From positions 1,674,001 to 1,738,000 of the forward strand of contig JAYKYS010000005.1 in NCBI GenBank assembly GCA_036924285.1: DNA of 64,000 nt, read 5' to 3'. Source of the DNA: Asterella californica. Taxonomy: Eukaryota; Streptophyta; Marchantiopsida; Marchantiales; Aytoniaceae. Under the pieces are notes generated by a model. That model was not told the origin of the DNA and made no database searches. It saw nothing but the letters and a program-made list of their open reading frames with translations. Each line of letters opens with the position of its first letter. Position 1 is the first letter of the stretch. Position numbers and translations under genes: made by a program. Of this stretch, positions 33,109 through 44,191 are shown piece after piece.

Positions 33109-34850
33109 GATGCTATTGAGGAATAGAAGTTTCGATATCAGCCGTCAACTTGTAAGCCTGTCCCTTCTCTTTCTCTTGGATAATAAACCGCCTACCAGCA
33201 GTTTCGTTGGCTCATGCTGGATCTCTACACGTCCTCCATTGGACCTGGTGTAGGTGGAGGAGCTTGAGAAATAGAGGAGACATCCTTAGGAGGAGCTGCT
33301 CGCCTCCTGGTGACTCTCCGTCTATCTCCAGTCTCCTCTAGAACTCCAGTATCAAGTTTAGAGGCTTCTCGCCGCCTCTTCTCCTCCACAGAAGCATCTT
33401 GTCAGTGAACGTGTCTATCCATGTCTAAGAATACTTTGATAAACGTAGCGTCAACAGGATCTCTCTATCCTGTGATCCTACGGATAGACTCGGCTCCTCT
33501 CTTCAGTACTTCAGAAAGAACTTGAGTATTATTCTTCTCAGTAGTCTTATCTAGCAAGGTAGGACTAGAAGAAACTTCAATATGTCCAGCATATACGTCA
33601 AAATTTACCAGTGGCGTCATCAATGCATTTAAAATTGCAGTCGCAGCAATTTGAGGTAGACTTCTCATGCCTCCTCGTCCAAACTGCGTGTTCAACGGCT
33701 CTCCAGTCGAAGGAAGATGCAGCCTACCGGTTTGGTAGCGAACCACATCATCTCGTAAAGCAGCCGTAAGCTCTTGATAGTCTCCTCGAAAATGATCAGG
33801 ACTGTCACATCAGATACATCTACGAACAGGAGCACCTCCTGGACGTGCAGCAGCAGTCGTCAGTGGCTGCTCTCACTGCAAGCCAGCTACCTCTATCTTC
33901 AATTCTCGCATCTGCCGGATCAGATCTTCGATCTGGTTCTACTGACCATGGTTCTCCGCAGGTCTTTGAACATGTGCCTTTTCTGCAGGAACTGGCACAG
34001 CTGGCATCAAAGGAATTGCGGCAGGGACAACAGGTCTAGGAGCAGGAGCTGAAGGCTGTTGTACTTGAGGAGCAGCACGAGGTTGAGAGGTCACTTCTGC
34101 AAGCGGATGCCCTCCCACGGCCACTCTTCCACGCCTCTGTCTCTTTAGTACAACAACAACATCCTCGACTCTTCCTCAATCAATAGTAACTCCTCCTTCA
34201 GCAGATCGATCGACCAACATAAAGCACAATTAATCTTCCGAAGCATCATCGACAGCTTGCAAAAAAAGCTCTGCCCTCCTAACATCTAAGGTTATGCACT
34301 CTAGAGTCGAAAGTTGTCGGTATCTCTGATCAAACTGTCTCAGCAACTCATTCAAACTCATCATACGACCAGGTTGCTGCTCAACCCAGTCCAGAAACGT
34401 TCTCCTAGTAACTCTCTCTGAATCCTCTTCAAGAAACTTCTCTCGAAGAAATCACTCAAAACTCATCCAGACACCTAGATTTCTTGTTTGTACATCTCTA
34501 ACTTGGTCCCCCAACTCAGGAATCACAGCTAACTCAAAACTGATTATCATCTCTATATCAGTAACTCTAACCAGCTCCATCTCTCGTCTATACTCACACA
34601 GATATCTAGAAATATCTCTTCTCTCAAACCTTCCACATCTGTTCACAATCGCTTGCAAAGGCTTAGTGGATTTTAACTCACCCCTCCAATGATCGGATGT
34701 TGTTAGGTCAGGGCCGCAAGCGTCTTCAGAATCTCAGCCGTATCGAGATCAGATGCAGATGTCGTTGCAGTCGCAGGTGCTACAGAAGATCGCAGTAGCA
34801 ACGCTTCCGCTTTTCTGATCCATCTTCACTTCATCTTAGAACTCAACTTC
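33109..34850 (-). pseudogene. gag: Copy C1 gag
   Basis: Fragments in several frames: capsid-like 34452-34658 (RCGRFERRDISRYLCEYRREMELV), proline-rich linker 33939-34124, zinc-knuckle region near 33800 (degenerate CCHC), and 33465-33746 (YQTGRLHLPSTGEPLNTQFGRGGMRSL), which aligns with the segment after the knuckle in copy C2. Frameshifts and stops throughout. Confidence 0.75.
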
Positions 34851-34870
34851 ACAGTCAATCACCTCAAAAT

Positions 34871-34888
34871 CTCTCAACGGAAGCACCA
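34871..34888 (-). other. Copy C1 primer-binding site
   Basis: Minus strand TGGTGCTTCCGTTGAGAG, two bases inside the LTR end. Copy C2 has TGGTGCTTCC with a related tail at 52354-52373. I do not recognise which tRNA supplies it. Confidence 0.6.
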
Positions 34889-35225
34889 GATGTCGTGGTG
34901 AGAGTTTTCTTGAGAAGGGCAGAACTTTATGACTGTGATATGATCGTGAAGACTATGATACGGCTACTCAGGGAAGCGCTGGGCTTCTTCTTGTGGTTGT
35001 TTACTCAAGAGATAGACTTCATGTTGTAATGTGGGACTATAAACACTCACACAGGTCTGTTGGGTCCTCTAGTATGTTCAAGAAACAAAAATCAAGTCGA
35101 ACTAGTAGTAATAAGATCAGACGGTGAACTTTATCACTTAAGAATAGAAAAACATGTGATGGTTTTGTGGTGCCCACAAATTACAGGATGCACGAATTTT
35201 TGAAATTTTTAAGAATAATGACTTG

Positions 35226-37153
35226 TTTGTATAACTGAAGAAGCGTTGTTACTTAAGGTTACGTCTTCCTTAACAAGAAGATGATCTTAAGAGCTGTTTG
35301 TAATAAGAAGTTGACTTCTTCAGAAGACGACCGTCTTCGGAAGATCGTCTTCTCAGTTGCGTCTTCAGAAGACGAGAAGACGGCGGAAGATGGGAAGACG
35401 GCGGAAGACACCTATCTTCCAGAAGACAGCGACCGCGAAGGACCAACCACGAGTTTTCGGGTAAGACAGTAGGTGTACCTACTGGAGCGCACCGAATAGG
35501 TAGGTAGGTCAGGAAGACACCAAGGACGAGAACCCCTAATCTGTGGGGAAGATGCGTGAGGAAGCACATTAGGCACCTTCCAACTTCCCGCAGCATAGCG
35601 CGTCTGAAGAAGATCGATTGAGAGAGTGAGCTTCGCGAGCTAGCATTGAGAGAGGAATCGAGTGGGACATCGAGGTAGGAGAGAGTAAGTTGGCAGCTAG
35701 GCGAAGGGTGAGATCGAATTGCGGGAGCACAAACAGCAGAGAAAGCGAAGGCGTTTTTGTGGAGCTTCCGAGAAGCTGACAGTGAAGAGTGGCGAGTAGA
35801 AGCAGAGGTGGAATCGAGGTGTGGACCGAAATTGACAGCAGGTGCAGTCGTGTGGAGTTGCATTGAAAGCTAGGACAAGAGCCAGAAGCGCGCGGAGGTC
35901 GAAGGCAACTCGGGGAGCCGAAGAAGACTGTAGAGGTTCTTCCCCCTGTTCTTTTCCCCTCCCACTTCTTCTCGCCTTTTCTTGGTACTCCCCGCGCTTC
36001 CTTGATTGTGTGCAGGCAGCCTGATCGATTACCCCACCTCCATTCTTTCTATTGAGACATTGGGCGCGGAAGCGCTACCCAATTTCTGTCAAGACATCTC
36101 CTTGCTTTTTCCCGAGGTCAATTCGAGCTTCCCTACTCCTAGCCCTCAAATTGGAGACCCCAACTCTCAATTTCTCTACCCCCCTACCTCTCTATCCCCG
36201 AAACTTGGAACAGAAGACGATTCGAAAGATGGGAACATCTTCGGAAGACGCTTCTTGAACTTGACTGTCTTCGGAAGACTGTCTTCGGAAGTCGACTGAA
36301 CACAATTCGTATCAAGAGTGGATTTGCTTTGCTTTTGTGTTTAGAGAGGCTTGGTACGAATCCTGACTGGAGTGGTGAGTTGTTGTGTTAATTCGAGAAG
36401 TTGGAAGTCGGGAACTAGGCCTGTGCCTCTCGGTCTTCCAAGCTTCTCAACTCCCCATCTTCCTAGAGAGACTAGAAGACTGGAAGGCTGGCAAAATGAG
36501 CGAGAAGACGCGAGGATCCATTCGGGTCTCTTCTGTCCGACCCCTAGCAGCCATTCCTTCTTCTTCCCGAACTTAGAAGAGAGTTGTGAGAAGTCTTGCT
36601 GGCAGAATCTGGAGGGAATGGACGAGGGTCATGTCTTCCCATCATGCAGCAAGCTTCTTCTGAGTGCGTATGAGAGGTGAGAAGTCAGAAGAACAGAGTG
36701 CAGTTGTCTTGAGTCTGTTGTGAGGATAGATTGCGTGGAGGAAGACGAAGACAGGTGAGACCAGTGAAGGGAAGTCTGACTTCGAGAAGTCTTCCGAGAA
36801 AGACATTGAATCGGAAGCTGTCCCGAGTGTCTTCCCAGAGGCCACTGTCACCGCAGGAGCCAGCAACCATCTTCTGAACCTTTCTTATACTCTACTTCTC
36901 GCATATCTTGTATCTTCTGATAGGAAGTAGGATGTAATGCAAGGTGGGTTGTCTTCTTGGTAATCCATGCGAGGCCTTGCTTAGATAGGATTGTGTAGAT
37001 ATAGCTCGGAAGACGAGAGCTATCTAGGAAGTACTGTTAGAATCCCGGAAGACGGAGTAGCTGTCTTCTGGAAGACTAGTTTCGTCTTCTGAGAAGTAGA
37101 AGCTAGACTGTGGGCACTCGGGAAGAACTGAGCCTTCAGCTCATAGTAGGTGC
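35226..37153 (+). other. 5' non-coding part of the 5.96-kb element
   Basis: No conserved coding frame is seen. The hexamer GAAGAC or its complement occurs repeatedly, including the near-perfect palindrome GTCTTCGGAAGAC at 36270-36290 and clusters at 35310-35430. Confidence 0.6.
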
Positions 37154-39496
37154 TTGTGGTTTAGTGCAACAGATCTTCCAGGTATGTCGATGCATCCGCG
37201 AGGCTTGGTGTTACCCACGGCAGAATTGGCCGAGGCCACTCCTTTCCTCAAGGAGTTGGGTCTCGACTTCTTCCTGTGGGATTGGAACCTCGCAGATCAA
37301 GGGCTTCTGGAGGAGGTGTGGGCAGCGTTACCACCGCGTAACCGTGTACCTGCGAAGGCAGGAGTAGCTCGGGGAAGACCGTCTTCCTGGACTGAAGACT
37401 GGTGGCGTAAGGCGTTTCACAGGCCTGAGACCGAGAACTGAGGATATTGGTACGAGAAGAAGATCTTGCCTAGGATTGTGAGTTCATGGCATGTGCCTGG
37501 GAGTACCACCTGCCTTTTCGTGGAAGACAGGCAGGGGAGGAACGGTTGGAAGATAGAGTCTTACCGGGAGCCGAAGAAGCGACTTCTAGCAAAGTTGTTT
37601 CTGCATCTTTTTCCCAAGGGAAAAGCGCAAAAGACAAGGTACTTAGGAGATCAGGACGTGGAGTTCCTGGAATCAGTGTGGGACGACAGAGTGCCAATCT
37701 ACTGGGGCGCGTACATCCACAACTATGTACAGACGGAGCTAGCATACTTGGGTACCCCGGCGGGAGGACACTTGACGCCCTTCTTCTGCTACTTGTATGT
37801 AGCCATGGGGGATCTTAGGGAAGATCAGCTGGCAGTGTATGGGCCAACGGAGCGACAGGAGGTGAAGGAAGAGACCTCGGAAGACGATGACCGAGAGGCA
37901 TCAGCAACGCCCCCTCTCACTCTGATGCCACAGCTGAGACCCGGCTCTCACCAGAAGACGCTTTTGGTGAGGGAAGACGAGTCTAGTGGGTCGGAAGACG
38001 CCACGTCAGTGAGGAAGATGGGTCACAGAAGTGTACCGAGGACACCCATCTCCCTCATTCATTCAGGATCGGAGTCGGACTCGGAGGAAGACTTGCTGAG
38101 TACTCGATCGGAGCAGAAGACAGCTTCTGTAACACCTGGGAGTCTTCCGAAGACTCCAGAAGACGAAGGATGGATGGGCGCTCCTACTGCGATGCGAGGA
38201 AGCGCAAAGAGGAGAGCCGCTCCTGCCACGAGGAGTCTTCCACCCCGGAAGATGAGAAGAGTAGCTTCTTCTCGTGCGCAGAAGATGAAGGCCGTAGTGG
38301 TGGAAGAGGGTTCCTTGCCTCTGGAAGACGAAGTCGACACCATGGAGCGAGTGGTGGGAATGAACTTGTCTTCCGCAGGAAGACGACTGGAGGAGTTCAG
38401 TGCCTACTTCTAGAAGGAGATCCAGCCCGCTATGGAGTTGCTGGAGAGGAGAGCGAGGGCACAGGAGAAGCCCTTACAACCTGGATTCGGCCTGCGCACC
38501 TTGCTGCGACAGGAAGACAGCCAGCAGAAGACGGAGTAGCTGGAAGCTAGTCTCCGCACCACGGAGAAGCTTGCAGCCAAGTACAAGGCGGAAGCAGCCG
38601 CTTCTGCCAAGGAGTCGATGCAACTTCGGAAGAGCAACCAGGAGTTGCAGGCGCGAGTACAGCAGCGCGATCAGGAAGTTCTCCGAGTGCGGGAGAAGAT
38701 CACTGCCCTCGCAGAAGAGCAGACCACTTGGAAGACGCAGCGAGAAGCCGCAGAAGCGCGAGCTGCAGTGGAGAAAACGCAGAGGGAAGCAGCGGAGGCT
38801 CGTGCGCAGAAGATGCTAGCTCAGTCGGTAGAAGCGCTTCGGAAGAAGTTCAACTTCACCGCGGGTAAGAAGTTACTTACCTTAGCTAGGGAATGGGACA
38901 GCGGGTCCAAGACGAGGTTGGTGGAATGTAGAGATAGCATGTTCAAGTACCTGGATAGACAGATAGAAGGAGTGAAGACACTTTATGGTCTTCCCTCACT
39001 TCCGACACCTGCAACCGCATCTTCCCAAGCCCCAGCACCCTCGATTGGATCCGGAATGGAGAAGGAGGAGTTCGATCTCGCTGTACACTTGGTGGTGACA
39101 GCGTTGGAAGACGAGAAGACTCCAGAAGACGCCCCGGAAGACATGATGTCTTCTGGAAGACAGGAAGACGAGCCGTCTTCCCAAATATTCCGCGTGGAGG
39201 AAGCGACTTCCCCGGACCCCTATGAGGTCGCCATGGTCCCTAGTACTGCATCTGTGCCTCAGAAGACCGAAGATGCACCATTCGACTCGTCTTTCCAGAA
39301 GACCATTCCGTCTTCCGAAGTCGAAGCCGAGGAAGACGCAGCCGCAGAAACAGCAGGGCCAGCGAAGAGCGAGGAGAGGGAAGCTACCTCAGTGGTACCC
39401 GAGGTAAGTGCAGGGCTTCCTAGCCCATCAGAAGTCGAGGTAGTAGCTCCGGTAGGAGCAGATCATGTGGAGATTGCCACCGAGCAATCAGAGTAG
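37154..39496 (+). pseudogene. Large gag-like protein of the 5.96-kb element
   Basis: One frame of about 780 codons broken by only three stops: TGA 37439-37441, TAG 38411-38413 and TAG 38537-38539. Each is one transition from TGG or CAG. The N-terminal part (LVLPTAELAEATPFLKELGL and on, to a W/Y-rich segment GWKIESYREPKKRLLAKLFL) looks globular. The middle (38000-38400) is acidic and serine-rich. A coiled coil with heptad-like Q/E/A pattern spans 38540-38980 (NQELQARVQQRDQEVLRVRE). The C-terminus is acidic and low complexity. The layout is reminiscent of gag of large non-autonomous plant LTR elements, but I recognise no named domain. Start could be 37154 or the ATG at 37184. Confidence 0.65.
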
Positions 39497-41129
39497 TTAG
39501 CAAACTCAATCGACACTTCCAGATTTAGTAGGATCGGACATGCTATCTTAAGGGTGGCAGTTTTTCATGTAAAAGTAGTTAGGACTCCATGTGGCAGCAT
39601 AGGTAGCGTAGGAATAACACAGTGGAGGGCTAATTGGGAAGAGGGACCGCATGCATGTGAGGTGACAACCTCTTGTCAGCGCCTCTCTCTCTCTCCCTGG
39701 TGGTCGCCTCCCCTGACTCTCGAGGCAGATGATTAAGGTAGATCGTAGAGTAGGAATTGGAGCTCTGCCAGTTCTGCTAGTTCTGTAGAATTCTGTAGTA
39801 ACTGAACATACACACCGATTCTACAGGCAGGCAGGCGAGACACATTAGAGCAGAGACAGTCTTAGCGCACTACACCCGTTGTTGGAAACATACGAATAGT
39901 CTTGGAATATACAGGAGGGGTCTGCATACTCGCACCAGCAGTGGGGCGGCGATGTAGATAGAAGTAGTGGGCAGTCTAGGAACAGGGAACGGCATCCTCG
40001 TGCAGTCCTGTTAGCTGGACTGGTGTGTCGAGGAGTAGACGCAGGAAGTAGCGGGAGTGAGCTTCCCAATGCCATTGTGACTTCTTCTCGGAGAATAGAT
40101 TGTGGATTTGAGTGCAGCAGCTTCGCTCATGTCTTCTGGGTGGTGGAATGTATTGAATTCGCTCCCAATTGTGCATGGGAAGTGTTCTTCTTGAGTGGCG
40201 ATGAATGTCAACAGTTGTGGAGTGTAGCTTGACTCGTTCAGTAGAGCACTTGGGATCTAGGTACGAACGGTCTTCTGGGTAAGGGATCCCAGAAGACAGA
40301 GCAGTCAAAGCAGCGAAGTGAAGAAGAAAGAAGCCTTCTTCCCGCAACAGAAGACGACATCCTCGAGTAGAAGACGGTGCTACAGTACTCACGTTTGTTG
40401 TCTTCCTCCCCAAACTATTACAAGCAGGGATGGCTTGTTAGTCAGGATCCGGACTAGAAGCCTGTCGGAATCTTAATTGCCCTTTTTCATCCTGTTTTCT
40501 CTTGTTTGGATTTTCTTATCTTCCCCATCTCCCTCCATCTTCCCCTCTTCTTATCTTCTTCTAGTGAGCTTCCGATACTTCTATTGAGCTTCCGTGAAGG
40601 TGAATGTCGTTGTAGTGCTGCAGGAAGACAACTTCCGTAGGCAGAAGCCTGGGAAGGCTACAGGGGGCATACACCCTGTGATTAATCTAACCCGATTGGA
40701 ATGTGAGTGTGAGAATAAGGTGTAACTACTGTTACTAGTCGACTTCTGCGAAGCCGGACAGCCTTCTGGAGGTGTGAGAAGACGAGCTAAACCCCCAGAA
40801 GACGAGAATCGCTTCGGGAAGACGGTATCGAGAAGACCAGAAGAAGCAACCTGGAAGCAGGAAGATCGTCTTCCCGAGCTTCTCTGTGAATAGTTGTGTG
40901 ATATTGTAATTGGTAGTTGTTTGTTTGGGTCCAGAGCACCATTTGGCGTGTCTGGAAGACGTGTTGTTTTGTGTGGTTTTGTGAGAAGACGAGATTTCTA
41001 GGCAAAACCCGTGTGTTTCTGTGTTTGAACAGATCTTAGAACTTAGAGCAGCGTTACTTGTGCAAATCCTCTGTGGGAACGATATCTTGTATACTAAATG
41101 GGCAAAAGGAGAAATCCTACGTCACTACA
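39497..41129 (+). other. 3' non-coding part of the 5.96-kb element
   Basis: No gene seen. GAAGAC/GTCTTC remains frequent after 40270. The last 100 bp have the character of an LTR 3' end. Confidence 0.5.
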
Positions 41130-41947
41130 GGTTTAGACTTCAAAACTTCTCTTACATGTAAATGAGGCTCTACTGAGCACACATACGAACTTTCAGCATG
41201 AGATCAAATCTGAGCACCGGGATATGGACAGAAACATTCTGAGCAAAGGAATTATGATAATTTCTGATACCCAGTCAGCTATTTTGACCTAGAACAGAGA
41301 ATTGACTCGATAAATTTCGATGATTCTTACAGGATTTGGAGTCTACAGCATGCTGAACATCCCTGTGAAATTTGACCACCTGATTGTACATTGTTATCTA
41401 GATCTCGAGCTCTGAAGTTGCTGCTCTAGATTGAGAGCTTTTCAGACCCCTTCTGCTTCAACGGTCGCCCTGAATAACTCACTCACTCAAATGACATGAA
41501 AACTTCTGGAAAGTCGTAGCCCTGCTGACAATGAACGCGACCACAGAGGTTTGAAATGATTTTCTCAAATCTGTTGCAATTGACACCGGAAAACCTCAAA
41601 ATCACCAATTGTGATGCAATTCTGGTCTAATTCGAACTTCAATTTGGCTAACTCTCTCTTTATTGCTCCAAATCGATCAAAAATTTTACTGAAAGCAACT
41701 GGCACGATGAGCCGTATCTTCCTGTGTCTTCAGATTTCAGAATTGTCCTCTCCTCTTAAGACCTCTACTTCTACGTTTAGTGTAAGACAAAGGACAAAAA
41801 TGTACCAATGTGAGTTTGTAGCTTCATTTCTCCTTTTGTGACCCAAACCACGTGGTGACTTAATTTCACACATAGGTTACCATGTCAAGCCTCTAAAGTG
41901 CCAGCATAAATTTTAAACTGCATGAGAAGACATGTAACATGACACGT

Positions 41948-43976
41948 TGTCGTGTCGTGGACCGGCTCCTACATGAAATTCAAACTTCGATGCTTGTCGC
42001 TCCAAAGACACTCATGAGAAGACAAGCTAGGCCCCAGCTTACGGGTTTTTGACACAATCTCAGATCTCCATTTTCATCGCATAGATGGGTAGAGCTCCTT
42101 GTCAGCTTTCCATAGGCACTTTGTCTACTTCGTTTGGACGCCTGGTGGAAAAGTTACAGGACTCGAAAGATGGAGAAAATAAGCTAGGCCCCAGCTTACG
42201 GGTTTTTGGCACCACTTCGGATCTTCGTTTTTATCGCACCAGTGGATAGAGCTCCTTGTCAGCTTTCCATAGGCACTTCATCTACTTCGTTTGGACGCCT
42301 AGTGGAAAAGTTACAAGACTCGAAAGATGGAGAAAACAAGCTAGGCCCCAGCTTACGGGCTTTTGGCGCAACTTCCGATCTTCACTTTCATCACATGGAT
42401 GGGTAGAGCTCGTTGTCAGCTTTCCATGGGCATCTTGTTTACTTCGTTTGGACATCCAGGGAGGAAGTTATGCGATTCGAAAGAAGGTAAAATCAAGCTA
42501 GGCTCCTAGTTACTTGATGACTGGGTATTCAGGGCTTCAGGCGTTATATCAAAGACGCAAGGGGCCTGCTTCTTATTATTCAGGTATTCAGGAGAAAACT
42601 GTACGTACAGAGACTGTTGCAAGGGGGGTGCTTAAGGGGCTAGCTTGCGCCTGCGACTTGTCAACGGACGGTTCGGGAGATTTAGGAGTCCAATGCAAAC
42701 GCGCAAGGCGACGTTAGGTTCAGATCTGTGCAGGCTACGCACTGGTTCAAACGGTTTGGGAAGAGACGGATCGGGGAGTGTGTACTGAGGGAAATTGAGA
42801 CTCAAGAAGCAGATTTGAGGTTTTCAGTTATCTGTGAAGGAGAGTTGGACCGTTCGGGCCGTTCCGGAGTCCAAACTTGTTGTCCTTGGATCCAACGGGA
42901 TCAAAACACCGAGTTCTACAGGAAATTGAAGACGATACCAGTTTTCATCGGACGGTTTGGAAGTTCTGAGTGAAATTGGCTCGCACGGAAGCGCTTACAT
43001 CAGATTTTCGTTTACTTGCGACCTGAGGTTGGGCTGTTCTTCGCGATCGGTGAGCCAAGCTCTTCGTTCTTGGTGCCTACGCGATCAGGGAGTCTTCATC
43101 TACTCATAGGAGAAGACCGTGTGTGAATTGGATTGTTGGTTTGAGTGTGTTGAGCAAGTTTGAGCCGCAGGGAGCCGATTTACGTCAGTTTTTTGCAACC
43201 TGCGGCCAAATTTCTCGAGTGGTTTTGCAAGGGGAACTCCAAACGACTTGTTTGGAGTCTCGTTGGGTTCAGGGTAGCTAGATCTATCTGCCAACGAAGA
43301 CGGATATCAGTTTGGACGATCCGTTTGTGCGGTGTGAGCGGTTTTAAGCCGCAGGGAGGAGTTTTTGAAGGTTCGGTCACCTGCGACCGAAAATCGGCGA
43401 TATCTCGACTATCGGGAGTCGGATCTGAAGGTTTCTTGAGCCAACAGAGTCAGGGAAGGAGACCCTATCAACATTTGAAGATCGTTTGGCGAAACGAGAA
43501 AGTTCCCAAATAGATCTTTTTCGGTTCCTTCGCTACAGGTTTCGTCCTTTTGAGTTTGTTAAGGACTTAGTTGGTTGTGTATGGCTTGTGGTAGCTAGCT
43601 TTAGCCAAGAGCTAGTGTGTGGATGTGGTTTGGACTTGGGTTTGGATCATGTGATACTGTTGTGGCTCTGTTTGTTAGCAAAGAGAAGTTTCTCTTGCTT
43701 TGAGCTACGCTTCGGCGATTTCGGGCTAGGGTTGCGATTTAGGGCTTTGTTTTAGGGCTTCTGAAGTAGGTTACAGACCGCTCTGGTCTGTTCTTCAGTT
43801 TTGTGCTGTTAGGAGAAAGAGACGGCAGTGTACATACATCTGGGAGTGGTATATATCGCAGCATTCTTTTTCGTGGTTGTTCTTCTCTGTCTTGTCTCTG
43901 TTTCAGCACACAACATCTCCACAGCCAGGAACCTCGCGTTTTCCTGGACATCCTTCACGCAATATCCGACACGACA
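41948..43976 (+). mobile_element. 2-kb LTR-like element (copy 1), non-coding
   Basis: 2029 bp with ends TGTCGTGTCG and CGACACGACA. Flanked by the 4-bp duplication ACGT (41944-41947 and 43977-43980). The empty site is preserved in the related LTR near 61561-61568, which confirms the insertion. No coding frame with a domain. Three to four 157-bp tandem repeats lie near its left end. Best reading: a solo LTR of a gypsy family not otherwise present. Orientation is not known; plus is arbitrary. Confidence 0.8.
42024..42494 (+). repeat. 157-bp tandem repeat inside the 2-kb element
   Basis: AAGCTAGG starts units at 42024, 42181, 42338 and 42495, giving three complete units and a partial fourth, each containing GGATCTTCG and GTTTGGACG blocks. 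Copy 2 has the same array at 58470, 58629, 58786 and 58943. Confidence 0.85.
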
Positions 43977-44191
43977 ACGTAACCTTGAAAGATAACTTAA
44001 ACAAGCTAGAAAGGATGCATGGACGACATGTAAGTACAACCCATGAGCTTTAACTCTATCAACATGGTAAACAACCTACTAGGACTCAAAATATATAACA
44101 TTCTCTAGAATCGACTTCTCTGAGGTCTTAACTTCACTCAGAGAGGTGAATTATTTACTATATGAAATGATTCACATAGTAAATCACGACA

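Larger units (their letters stand above)
35166..41129 (+). mobile_element. 5.96-kb element with one gag-like ORF and GAAGAC-rich sequence
   Basis: It begins TGTGGTG, ends CACTACA, and is flanked by a 5-bp duplication GGTTT (35161-35165 and 41130-41134). The intact site is seen in the related LTR near 60730. TG/CA ends and 5-bp duplication suit an LTR retroelement; the 3' end with CTCTGTGGGAACGATATC resembles plant LTR 3' ends. No second LTR copy was found inside, so it may be a non-autonomous element or a very long solo LTR. Contains one long, stop-interrupted ORF (37154-39496). No RT or integrase. Confidence 0.78.
34891..44191 (-). repeat. Copy C1 5' LTR, split by two nested insertions
   Basis: The LTR consists of 34891-35165, 41130-41947 and 43977-44191, about 1.3 kb in all. 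It runs TGTCG (minus, at 44191) to ACGACA (at 34891). It aligns with the solo LTR at 60465-61789 and more distantly with the family A LTR. The right flank from 44192 is family P reverse transcriptase, into which C1 had inserted. Confidence 0.78.

Noticed and set aside
35166..41129. Reading the 5.96-kb element as a CACTA DNA transposon because its right end contains CACTACA
   Set aside because: The duplication is 5 bp, not 3 bp, the left end is TGTGGTG, and no transposase is present.
42024..42494. CRISPR-like array
   Set aside because: Units are 157-bp head-to-tail repeats without spacers, inside a transposable element.
43160..43755. Open frames in the 2-kb element
   Set aside because: They are not conserved as frames in the second copy at 58394-60412, which carries different stops and indels.
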